Below, piece by piece: positions 1 through 8,400 of a stretch of DNA of 64,000 bases. The position numbers were made by a program, and so were the translations under genes. The notes beneath the pieces are model-generated. The model was not told where the DNA came from. It did not search any database and worked only from the letters and a program-made list of their open reading frames with translations. Source of the DNA: Gemmataceae bacterium (GTDB taxonomy: Bacteria > Planctomycetota > Planctomycetia > Gemmatales > Gemmataceae); NCBI GenBank assembly GCA_019694755.1, contig JAIBBI010000003.1, positions 32,142 to 96,141 of the forward strand. Direction: 5' to 3'. Position 1 is the first letter of the stretch; each line of letters starts with the position of its first letter.

Positions 1-661
1 TCAGCGAGGCGCAGTCGGCAAGGTTGGCGGTGGGGAAGCCGAGCGATTGCCCGCGGTGATCGCCGGCCACGACAGTGCCGCGAAGGCGGTACGGCCGGCC
101 CAGCAGGGAACGCGCCTCCGCCACGTCTCCGGCATTGAGCGCGTTTCGTACCCGAGAACTGGAGACCGGCTCGCCGTGCGACTCGGTGACGGGATCGACG
201 ATGCGGCCGCGGATGCCGTTTGACCGGCACCAGTCGCGGAGAAGCTGGATCGAGCCGCCCCGGCCCTTACCAAAGGCGAAGTTGAAGCCCTCGACCACGG
301 CCCGGGCCTGGAGCCGATCGCGGAGCAGCAGTTCGAGAAACGCCTCGGCGTGCAGCCCGAGCAGGCCCGGCGTGGTCTCGAGGAGAATGACGTGGTCCGC
401 GCCGGCATCCTGAAGATACGCGGCCCGGTCGTCGGGCGTGGTGAGTTGCGGCAGGAAACGCTCTGGGGCGAGCAGGCGAAGCGGATGGGGATCGAAAGTG
501 AGGGCGATGGCGGGCCCGCCGACCTGCCGGGCTTCGTCAACGAGTTCGGAAACGAGTTGGGCGTGCCCGCGGTGGACGCCGTCGAAATTGCCGATGGCGA
601 CCGCGCCCCCGGCTAACTCGGGCGGGAACGGATGATCGATTCGCAGACGGAACGTGCTCAT
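1..661 (-). CDS. ribF: Riboflavin kinase/FAD synthetase RibF, C-terminus cut by window edge
   Basis: Bifunctional enzyme that phosphorylates riboflavin to FMN and adenylates FMN to FAD. The ATG at 659-661 opens a frame with no stop before base 1, so 220 codons are visible. Seen in order: the nucleotidyltransferase motif GNFDGVHRGH near residue 25, TFDPHP near 55, GFNFAFGKGRGGS near 124, SSSRVRNAL near 167, and the start of the flavokinase domain (RGTVVAGDHRGQSLGFPTAN) at about 195-215. This order is that of full-length bacterial RibF (about 300 residues), so roughly a quarter lies outside the window. The start codon is only 25 bases from the extended -10 of the divergent rnpB gene. Confidence 0.93.
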   Translation of the reverse strand, partial: MSTFRLRIDHPFPPELAGGAVAIGNFDGVHRGHAQLVSELVDEARQVGGPAIALTFDPHPLRLLAPERFLPQLTTPDDRAAYLQDAGADHVILLETTPGLLGLHAEAFLELLLRDRLQARAVVEGFNFAFGKGRGGSIQLLRDWCRSNGIRGRIVDPVTESHGEPVSSSRVRNALNAGDVAEARSLLGRPYRLRGTVVAGDHRGQSLGFPTANLADCASL

Positions 662-685
662 CAGGTGCGGTCTCGCCGGGGATTT

Positions 686-694
686 TGTTATGAT
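686..694 (+). promoter_or_regulatory. Extended -10 promoter of rnpB
   Basis: TGTTATGAT reads as an extended -10 (TGn followed by TATGAT at 689-694) ending 7 bases before the predicted RNA 5' end at 702. No good -35 is visible, as is usual for extended -10 promoters. The site lies in the short gap between rnpB and the divergent ribF start. Confidence 0.55.
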
Positions 695-701
695 AGGCAG
701 T

Positions 702-1236
702 GACTTCGGGCCGGCCGGACGGCCGCTGCCGCGGGAACGCGCTCTTCGGGGCGAACGGCCCACGGGGGAGGAAAGTCCGGGCTCCACAGGGCACGGTGGC
801 AGGTAACGCCTGCCGTCCGCAAGGACCGGGATAGTGCCACAGAAACGATACCGCCTCCCTTCGGGAGTTAAAAGTGAGGAGTTAAAAGTTAAAAGTTAAG
901 AGCGGTTTGTTGGACGATATGGCATTCGGGGTAGACACCGCGGTCCGTCAGGACCGCGATCCATCCCTTCTTAACTTTTCACTTTTAACTTTGCACTTCT
1001 AACTCCCGAAGGGAGGTAAGGGTGAAATGGTGCGGTAAGAGCGCACCGCGGCGCGGGTGACCGTGCTGGCGAGGTAAACCCCACCGGGAGCAAGGCCAAG
1101 CAGGGGGCAGGGGCGGTCCCGCTCACATGCCTCCGGGTCGGCTGCTAAAGCCGTCCGGCGACGGACGGACGAGAGAAATGGCCGTCACCCGCTTTCGGGC
1201 GGGCACAGAACCCGGCTTACAGGCCGGCCCGAAGTC
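702..1236 (+). ncRNA. rnpB: RNase P RNA, bacterial class A, with enlarged P12
   Basis: Catalytic RNA that removes tRNA 5' leaders. The universal 5' core GAGGAAAGTCCGGGCTCC is at 768-785, GGTAACGCCTGCCG follows from about 801, GGTGCGGTAAGAGCGCACCG is near 1030, and the 3' core ACAGAACCCGGCTTAC is at 1205-1220. P1 is formed by GACTTCGGGCCGGCC (702-716) with its complement ending at 1236, followed by TTTTCTTTC. At 535 nt it is longer than the usual 350-400 nt, because helix P12 (854-1016) carries heptamer-repeat arms and a large loop. All core elements I can align by memory with the E. coli RNA are present, so the gene looks functional. Confidence 0.95.
854..1016 (+). repeat. Heptanucleotide-repeat hairpin forming the P12 arm of rnpB
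   Basis: Bases 854-870 pair perfectly with 1000-1016 (17 bp). The next 30 bases on each side (871-900 with 970-999) match at about 25 positions. The left arm tiles into 7-mers from 866: AGTTAAA, AGTGAGG, AGTTAAA, AGTTAAA, AGTTAAG. The right arm tiles as CTTAACT, TTTCACT, TTTAACT, TTGCACT, TCTAACT (970-1004). The 69-base loop contains a second perfect hairpin, GCGGTCC/GGACCGC with a GTCA loop, at 940-957. The A+T-rich arms contrast with the GC-rich RNase P core, as expected of an inserted repeat. Confidence 0.9.
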
Positions 1237-1294
1237 TTTTCTTTCAACTCGCAGACAAAGCGGAAAGGACCATCAGCGGTAACGGCGCCCATCT

Positions 1295-2203
1295 ATGATC
1301 ACTTTTGGCACCATGCGCGGCGGCATCTCGAATCTCATGTTCAGCCGCGACGGGTCGCAGCTCTTCATGACCGGCTCGGGCCGGCGAGTGTTCGAGGCGT
1401 TTGATCTGGCGTCGGGCAAGCGCGTCAGCCTGTGGGCTGGCGAACGGGGCCGGTACGGTTCATGGTTCGAGTTGCTTGCCGTTCGGCAGGACTTCGTGCT
1501 GCTCGCACAGGACGGGCGGATCATCCAGTTCCGGTTCGCCGAGCAGGTGTCCGAAAGATGGCCCCCTTTGGACTATGACGGTCGGCCGCAATACTGCGCG
1601 ACGGCAGGAGGCGATGTCATCCTCTGTCGGGCGGGCGACCGGTTTGCGAGAATCGGCCCGGATTCCGGCACTGTCTCCTGGTCGCCTCCGGCAAGTCAGC
1701 CGGTCCAATTCGGCTGGATCGACACGTCACCGGCCGGCGATCTGGTCTGCGTCCGGACTTGGGTCGGTATCGCGCACGGAGTCGATAACCCCGAAAATCG
1801 GGTCCGCGTGTACCGATCGGATACGGCCGACCTGGTTTTCGATTCCGGTCGACTGCCCGCGATGCCATACGCCGTCGCGGTGTCGTGGGACTCCGCCCGG
1901 CTCGCGGCAGCCGTCGGGCAGTCCATCTTCATTTTTCACATCGCGGACGGTTCGCGCGTCCGGCACCGGTCCGGCGACCGCAAGTCTTTCAGCGGAATCC
2001 AGTTCGTCTCAGGCGACCGGCACTTGTTGCGATTCCGGACGAACTCGATCATTCAAACGATCGATGTCGGGACCGGCGAAGTTGTCTCGGAATTGGAGCC
2101 CGGAATCGGCCGCATCCATCACCTCATTGTCTCCCCCGACCGCACCATGGCCGCGGCTTCCGGTTCGCGCAACAAAGTGGCAATCTGGGACCTGGAGCCC
2201 TGA
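1295..2203 (+). CDS. WD40-like beta-propeller protein, tandem copy 1
   Basis: A 302-residue protein without signal peptide or membrane segment. It is made of blade-like repeats such as ISNLMFSRDGSQLFMTGSG near the N-terminus and HHLIVSPDRTMAAASGSRN then VAIWDLEP at the end, the typical SPD...A.GS...V.IWDL signature of WD40 blades. It is probably a cytosolic scaffold or binding protein; no enzymatic motif is visible. It is followed after one base by a second gene of identical length and the same ending pattern, so the two are a tandem duplication and probably co-translated. ATG 1295 was chosen as the first start after rnpB; ATG 1313 is an alternative. No partner is identifiable from context. 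Confidence 0.75.
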   Translation: MITFGTMRGGISNLMFSRDGSQLFMTGSGRRVFEAFDLASGKRVSLWAGERGRYGSWFELLAVRQDFVLLAQDGRIIQFRFAEQVSERWPPLDYDGRPQYCATAGGDVILCRAGDRFARIGPDSGTVSWSPPASQPVQFGWIDTSPAGDLVCVRTWVGIAHGVDNPENRVRVYRSDTADLVFDSGRLPAMPYAVAVSWDSARLAAAVGQSIFIFHIADGSRVRHRSGDRKSFSGIQFVSGDRHLLRFRTNSIIQTIDVGTGEVVSELEPGIGRIHHLIVSPDRTMAAASGSRNKVAIWDLEP

Positions 2204-2204
2204 G

Positions 2205-3113
2205 ATGCTGAAGATTCAGGCGGTTCCCGCGGGGCAAGGCGTGACACATGTCCGCTTCAGTCCGTGCGGCACGCTGCTATTTGCGTCCGGTATGCGCGGC
2301 GACATCGTCCGTGTCGGAGTGGCCGACGGCAACGTTGAAGTGTACATCCCGGCGGAAGGGGTTTGGTTCAGCCGAGCAATCGTTCAGGTCACGCCGTCGT
2401 CGCTTTACATTTACGCTGCCGACTCGATCTGGTGCCGCGACCTTGTTGGCGACGCGCAGGAGCGTCCGGCGTTTCCCCGCTGGCTGTCACGCGGATCGTG
2501 GTCGGGATCGACCGGGACCTCATTCATGGCCTTGCGAACCAGTCACGGCATTTACGTCCTTGATCCGAACACGGAATCCAGTTTGGCTCGGCTGCGCTAC
2601 GAGCGGCCGATCCTGATGGTCCCGTTTCTGTCACACTCCGGCCGAATGCTCGCGACCTACCGCGGAGAATTGGCTTCGGGTCCTGCCGGTCCGCGCACGC
2701 GAGGTCCCTTCATTCAAGCCGTCGAGGACATCTCGCGCGAGAAGTTGCTGCCCGGTCCCACTCAGGGCATCAGGAGCCCGACGTTTTCATGGGACGACCA
2801 GTTGTTCGCGGCCACGGAGTTCGGTCGGCTTCACGTCTGGAATCTGGCTGACGGACAAGTACGGTTCACCCGCGACCGCGATCCGGGGCCGCGATGGCTT
2901 GCGTTGTTCGGGCCGGGCCGAATGCTGCTGGCTACCTTCGACCGCAGTTCGTCGTCGCTCGTCGAAACGATCGACGCAGAATCCGGGCAGACGCTCAAGA
3001 CAATGGACCTGGGGATTGGTGCGATCTCGACACTAGCCATCGCCCCGAATGGCCTGACCGCCGCAGCCGGCAGCCGGACCGGTCAGGTGGCCGTCTGGGA
3101 TCTCGACCAATGA
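2205..3113 (+). CDS. WD40-like beta-propeller protein, tandem copy 2
   Basis: A 302-residue paralogue of the preceding gene, starting one base after its TGA (TGAGATG), which implies translational coupling. The first blade reads GVTHVRFSPCGTLLFASG, a middle blade RSPTFSWDDQLFAATEFG followed by LHVWNL, and the last blade ISTLAIAPNGLTAAAGS followed by VAVWDLDQ. It has no signal peptide, so cytoplasmic location is likely. The sequence has diverged strongly from copy 1 outside the blade consensus, so the duplication is old. Function unknown; a binding or scaffold role is inference from the fold only. Confidence 0.75.
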   Translation: MLKIQAVPAGQGVTHVRFSPCGTLLFASGMRGDIVRVGVADGNVEVYIPAEGVWFSRAIVQVTPSSLYIYAADSIWCRDLVGDAQERPAFPRWLSRGSWSGSTGTSFMALRTSHGIYVLDPNTESSLARLRYERPILMVPFLSHSGRMLATYRGELASGPAGPRTRGPFIQAVEDISREKLLPGPTQGIRSPTFSWDDQLFAATEFGRLHVWNLADGQVRFTRDRDPGPRWLALFGPGRMLLATFDRSSSSLVETIDAESGQTLKTMDLGIGAISTLAIAPNGLTAAAGSRTGQVAVWDLDQ

Positions 3114-3154
3114 AATCTGAGTCCACGGCCCGCACCCCGTGAACCAGTTACCTC

Positions 3155-4348
3155 TCACAGCCCGATGTTGTGCGGCCGGCCCTCGGCGAGTTCGAACAGG
3201 CCGGGCAGCGTGACGACCGTCCGGTCGAAGAACCCGGTCTGGAAGTTGAAACCGCCGATTTGCGGCCCAAACTGAATGGCGGCTGGGTCGTAGCCGACGC
3301 CAAAGTAGGCGAACGACGGTCGACCGGTCGTGCCGCCGGTGCCGATGCCGTAACCAAGATCGGCGATCCCGACGTGGACACCGGACGTCAGAGACGGCGA
3401 GCCCACGAACGCCTCGGCAGACATCTTCATTTTGCCGGTGACATCCTTGGCAAACATCTTGACGTGCGGCCCGCCGCCTTCGCCCGCACCGGTGATGATC
3501 TCGGCAGTCGCATCACCCGTGAGCTGCCCGGCCGCGACGTACACGCCGCCGCGGAACTTCGCATCGTAGGCGTAGAACTCGTCGACGACCCGGTGCGAGT
3601 ACGTGTACAGCGCGAGCGGGTCGGGGTGATTGACGTCGAAGACGCGGACGTGCGGCCCGCCACCCGGACCCGCGGCCGTGATCAGTTCGGCCCGGCCGTC
3701 GCCCGTAACGTCGCCGGCCGCCACGCGGACGCCGCCGCGGAATCCGGCATCGAAGGCGAAAAACTCGTTCTCCAGCCGGGGCCAGTACAGTTCGGGCGTC
3801 GGCGTGCCCGGGGTGATGGCAAACAGAATGTGATCCATCGCGAAGATGCGGACGTGCGGTCCGCCGCCCGCTCCCGCCCCGACGATGATCTCCTGCTGCT
3901 CCGTGATCGGGTTCATCTGCCCGACGGCGACGTACACGCCGCCGCGAAAGCTGGCGTCGAAGGCGAAGAAGTCGGCGACCACGACCGCACGGCCTGTCAG
4001 CATCTGCGAGCCGCCGTACACCTTCACATGCGCTCCGCCGCCGGGGCCGGCCGCCACGATGATGTCGTCGATGCCGTCGCCGGTCACGTCGCCCACGGCC
4101 ACGCGGACGCCGCCGCGGAAGCCCTCGAATGGCGTAAACGTCAGCAGCAGTTTCCCGTCTTGCGCAAGCTGGTCCCGATGGACGGGCATTTCACCTATGA
4201 CGGTCTCGTGAATCGAGTACTCGCGGTCCGGCTGATACACCGCCACTCGGCTCTGTCCGCCGTCTTCGCCGACGGCGAACAGCCGCGTTCCGCTCGGCAC
4301 TTCTCGGTGTTCCAGTGATTCCAGTTTCAGTCGCGGTCGTCGGGCCAT
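3155..4348 (-). CDS. Secreted repeat protein (FG-GAP/VCBS-like) with planctomycete N-terminal motif
   Basis: A 397-residue protein starting MARRPRLKLESLEHREVPS. The LESLEHREVPS segment is the LExLExRxxPS motif common at the start of planctomycete surface proteins and is not a classical signal peptide. About four repeats of roughly 60 residues follow, each with GDVTGDG or an equivalent (a Ca-binding DxDxDG-like turn), AAGPGGGPHV and FFAFD..FRGGV, as in FG-GAP/VCBS-type extracellular beta-propellers. No catalytic motif is seen; adhesion or surface structure is likely. An in-frame ATG ten codons upstream (4378) is possible, but the motif context favours 4348. Confidence 0.75.
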   Translation of the reverse strand: MARRPRLKLESLEHREVPSGTRLFAVGEDGGQSRVAVYQPDREYSIHETVIGEMPVHRDQLAQDGKLLLTFTPFEGFRGGVRVAVGDVTGDGIDDIIVAAGPGGGAHVKVYGGSQMLTGRAVVVADFFAFDASFRGGVYVAVGQMNPITEQQEIIVGAGAGGGPHVRIFAMDHILFAITPGTPTPELYWPRLENEFFAFDAGFRGGVRVAAGDVTGDGRAELITAAGPGGGPHVRVFDVNHPDPLALYTYSHRVVDEFYAYDAKFRGGVYVAAGQLTGDATAEIITGAGEGGGPHVKMFAKDVTGKMKMSAEAFVGSPSLTSGVHVGIADLGYGIGTGGTTGRPSFAYFGVGYDPAAIQFGPQIGGFNFQTGFFDRTVVTLPGLFELAEGRPHNIGL

Positions 4349-4433
4349 GGCGTCTTCGCTCTCGTGGAATGAACGCAATCGATGGCGGCATTGTGGCAGC
4401 CGGGCCGTTTTCGTTCAAGGCCCATCGGCCCGT

Positions 4434-5447
4434 TCACGGTGCCCGGTATTCCGCCGTGTAACTCGTCAGGGCCCGCATGTAATTGGCCCGCTCGAACGCG
4501 CCGGGGTCCGGGCAGTTCTTCCGGCTCATGCTGCCACGGAGTTGATCCACCGATTCGTATTCGCGTTCGTCGAGCCAGGAACGCAGTTCGTGCAGAACCT
4601 TGCGCGCCAGGCCCGGCCCCGATTGCAGCAGCGCGCTCGTCATCATCGCCGCGTCGGCCCCGACCAGCAGAGCTTTAATCACGTCAGCGGCCGTGTGGAT
4701 GCCGCTCGTCGCCGCCAGCGACGCCCGGGTCTGATCGCGCAGGATCGCGATCCATCGCAGCGGCAGCCGCAGTTCGTGGCGCTGGCTCAGATGCAGGCTC
4801 GGCAAGACTTCGAGCTTGTCCAGATCGATGTCCGGCTCCAGATACCGGTTGAAGAGTACCAGCCCGTCCGCCCCCGCGTGGACCAATTGCTGCACGAAGT
4901 TCGGCAGGCTGCTGAACTGGCAGCCGATCTTCACCGCCAGCGGCAGCGTCACCGTTTCGCGGACCGCCGTCACCAGGTCGATGTACCGCTCCTCGACGGC
5001 CGCACCGGGTTCGCATTCGTCGTCGGCCACCATGTAGATGTTCAGCTCCAGCGCGTCCGCGCCCGCCTCCTGCATCATCTTTGCGTACCGGACCCAGCCG
5101 CCGGTCGTGCAGCCGTTCAGGCTCGCAATCACCGGGATGCCGAGCGACTTCTTCGCGGCCGATAGCCGGGCCAGGTACTCGTCCGGCCCGGTCGGATACG
5201 CCCCAACCTCCGGCAGATGCGACAGCGACTCGGCGAACGACTCCGTCTGGTACATGAACAGCCGGTGGGCCTCGATGTCGTCGTGCTCGATCTGCTCTTC
5301 GAACAACGACGGCAGGACGACTGCTGCCACGCCGGCCTCTTCCAGTGCGTGCAGCGTGTCCGGCCGACCGGTTAGCGGCCCGGCCGACGCCATCAACGGG
5401 TTCCGCAGATTCAGGCTCAGGTACTTCGTCTCGAGGCGTGCGCTCAT
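4434..5447 (-). CDS. Dihydroorotate dehydrogenase-like flavoprotein coupled to NifJ
   Basis: A 337-residue TIM-barrel protein of the DHOD family. The N-terminal YLSLNLRNPLMASAGPLTG matches the substrate and FMN loop of DHODs, SLNGCTTGGWVRYAKMMQEAG follows, and DALELNIYMVADD carries the usual N-x-S/Y region. The ATG overlaps the nifJ stop by four bases (ATGA), so the two are co-translated. Proteins of this subgroup sit beside pyruvate:ferredoxin oxidoreductase in many bacteria and are unlikely to serve pyrimidine synthesis; an electron-transfer or maturation role with NifJ is inference. It ends about 85 bases before the start of the neighbouring secreted repeat protein. Confidence 0.85.
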   Translation of the reverse strand: MSARLETKYLSLNLRNPLMASAGPLTGRPDTLHALEEAGVAAVVLPSLFEEQIEHDDIEAHRLFMYQTESFAESLSHLPEVGAYPTGPDEYLARLSAAKKSLGIPVIASLNGCTTGGWVRYAKMMQEAGADALELNIYMVADDECEPGAAVEERYIDLVTAVRETVTLPLAVKIGCQFSSLPNFVQQLVHAGADGLVLFNRYLEPDIDLDKLEVLPSLHLSQRHELRLPLRWIAILRDQTRASLAATSGIHTAADVIKALLVGADAAMMTSALLQSGPGLARKVLHELRSWLDEREYESVDQLRGSMSRKNCPDPGAFERANYMRALTSYTAEYRAP

Positions 5448-8400
5448 GCGGCTCCCCCCGGTCGGCCGTCGGCGATGTCTCGCTCGACGCCGGCCATCTG
5501 CTCGTAGTAATGCCACCGGTCGTCGATGTCCTGCTGCGCCAATGCGAACAGCATGTCCGCCCGCGCGGGGTTCGACCGCGACAGCATCGCGAACCGCCCC
5601 TCCTGCTGGGCGAACTCCTTGAACGGCTTCGTCGGCTTCCGGCTATCGAGATGGAACGCGTGGGCCGAGCCGTGCGCCTCCCGCGGGTCGTACCGGAACA
5701 GCGGCCAGAAGCCCGAATTCACCGCGTCTTTCTGGTGCGACATCGACGTCGACATATCGATACCGTGGGCGATGCAGTGGCTGTACGCCAGGATCAGCGA
5801 CGGACCCGGGTAAGACTCGGCATCGTTGAAAACCTTGACTGTCTGCGACGGATTCGCCCCGAGCGCGATCTGCGCCACGTACACGTTGCCGTACGACACC
5901 GCCAGCATGCCGAGGTCTTTCTTGCGAGCCGACTTTCCCAGCGCGGCAAACTTGGCAATCGCGCCGCGCGGCGTCGCCTTCGACGCCTGCCCGCCGGTGT
6001 TCGAGTACACGCCGGTATCGAGCACCAGAATGTTCACGTCCCGGCCCGTGGTCAGCACGTGGTCTAGTCCGCCGAACCCGATGTCGTACGCCCAGCCGTC
6101 GCCACCGATGATCCACACACTCCTGCGCACGAGCACGTCGGCCAGCCCGGCCAGCGTCCGTGCCTCGTGCGAATCGTTGCCCGCCAGTTTCTTGCGGAGC
6201 AGGGCGACGCGCTCGCGCTGCCCGGCCACCTGATCCTCGTCATACTGCTGCGATTCGAGCAGGCCCCGTACCAGATCATCGCCCACCGAACCGGCCAAGC
6301 CGCGGAGCAATGCCTCGGCATACTCCCGGCGCTGGTCCACCGCCAGCCGCATGCCCAGCCCGAACTCGGCATTGTCCTCGAACAGCGAGTTGGCCCAGGC
6401 CGGCCCACGCCCGTCGGCATTCACCGTCCACGGCGTCGTCGGCAGGTTACCGCCGTAGATCGACGAGCATCCCGTCGCATTCGCGATGATCGTGCGGTCG
6501 CCGAACAGTTGGCTCATCAGCTTCAGGTACGGCGTCTCGCCGCACCCCGCGCACGCCCCCGAGTACTCGAAGAGCGGTTCGAGCATCTGCGTCGTCTTCA
6601 CCGTGTCGAGCTTCATCCGCGTTCGAGCCGGGTCCGAGATATTCAGGAAGAAGTCGAAATTCGCCCGCTCCCGCTCCAGGTGCGGCTGCTTCGGCTCCAT
6701 GTTGATCGCTTTGTGTTTCACCGCCTCCTTGCTGCGGGCCGGGCATACGTCGACGCACACGCCGCACCCCGTGCAGTCGTCCGGGGCGACCTGAATGGTC
6801 ATCCGATAATCCGTGAACTCCTTGCCGCGCCATTCCTTCGACTGGAACCCCTCCGGCGCGCCGGCCAACGCGCCCGGCACATACGGCTTCATCCGGATCG
6901 CGGCGTGCGGGCAGACCAGCGAGCACAGCGCGCAATCGATGCAGATCTTCGGGTCCCAGATCGGGATCTCGTAGGCGATGCTGCGCTTCTCGACCTTCGC
7001 CGAGCCCGTGGGAAACGTGCCGTCCACCGGCATCGCGCTGACCGGTAGCAGGTCGCCCTTGCCCGCGATCAGCACGGCCGTCACCCGCTTCACGAAGTCG
7101 TTTCCGCCGTCCGACGCGATGGCCGGCAGCCGGTGAATGCTGCTCGTCACGCCCGCCGGGATCGTCACCTCATGCAGGCCGTCGAGCGACGCATCAACCG
7201 CCGCGTAGTTCTTCCGCAGTACCGATTCGCCGCGCTTGCCGTAGGTCTTCTTAATCGATTGCTTGATCTCCTCGATCGCCTGCTCCCGCGGCAGAACGCT
7301 CGAGATTGCGAAAAAGCACGACTGCATCACCGTATTGATGCGGCTGCCCATCCCCGCCGCCCGGGCCACCTCCAGCGCATCGACCACAAACAACCGGAGT
7401 TTTTTCGCGATGATCGTCTCCTGCACTTCCCTTGGCAGTTTGTCCCACACCTCGGCCGGGCCGTACGGCGAGTTGAGCAGAAACGTCGCGCCCGGCTCCG
7501 CCAGCTCCAGCACGTCCATCCGTTCGAGGAAGTGAAACTGGTGGCACGCCACGAAGTTGGCCCGCGTGATCAGGTAGGTCGAGCGGATCGGCCGGGGACT
7601 GAAGCGCACGTGCGAGACAGTGATCGACCCCGCCTTCTTCGAGTCGTACACGAAGTAGCCCTGGGCGTGGAGCGGCGTATTCTCGCCGATGATCTTCACC
7701 GTGTTCTTGTTCGCGCCGACCGTGCCGTCGCTGCCCAGCCCGTAGAAGACTGCCCGGGTCACGTCGGCCGCCTCGGTGGTGAATTCCGGGTCCCAGCGCA
7801 GGCTGAGATGCGTCACGTCGTCGACGATGCCGAGCGTGAAGTGCTTTTTCGGCGAGTCCGCCTGCAACTCCTCGAAGACCCGCACGGCCATCGCCGGCGT
7901 GAACTCCTTCGACGACAACCCGTACCGCCCGCCGATCACCCGCGGCAGCGGCGTTGAACCGCTTTCGAACAGCGCAGTGATCACATCCTGGTACAGCGGC
8001 TCACCGATCGCCCCGGGCTCCTTCGTGCGGTCGAGCACGGCAAGGTGCCGGGCGGTGCGGGGCAGGGCGGCCAGCAGCGCGGCCGCGTCGAACGGCCGGT
8101 ACAGCCGGACCTTGACCAGCCCCACCTTCTCGCCGCGGGCCGTGAGCGCTTCGACGGCCTCTTCGACCGCGCCGGCCCCCGATCCCATCATGACGATCAC
8201 CCGTTCGGCATCAGGCGCACCGACGTAATCGAACAGACGGTACTGCCGGCCAACGAGTCGGGACAGGGCGTCCATCGCCTCCTGCACGAGGCCGGGGATC
8301 GCGAGGTAGAACGGGTTGGCCGCCTCGCGGGCCTGAAAGAACACGTCGGGGTTTTGGGCCGAGCCGCGGAGCCGGGGCTGATCCGGGTCGAGCGCGCGGC

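Noticed and set aside
866..1004. Heptamer repeats considered as a CRISPR array
   Set aside because: Units are 7 bases with no spacers, are inverted about a loop, and lie inside RNase P RNA; no cas gene is nearby.
854..1016. rnpB insertion considered as an IS or intron
   Set aside because: No open frame, no target-site duplication and no intron core; both borders match normal P12 strands.
1401..2204. Extension of the second propeller gene far into the first
   Set aside because: The upstream part is low-quality Arg/Ser-rich sequence overlapping the first propeller gene; the ATG at 2205 fits the paralogue length exactly.
3170..4318. Open 382-codon plus-strand frame opposite the FG-GAP-like gene
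   Set aside because: It is a mirror of the repeat protein (repeated His/Asp/Ala strings) without a family signature.
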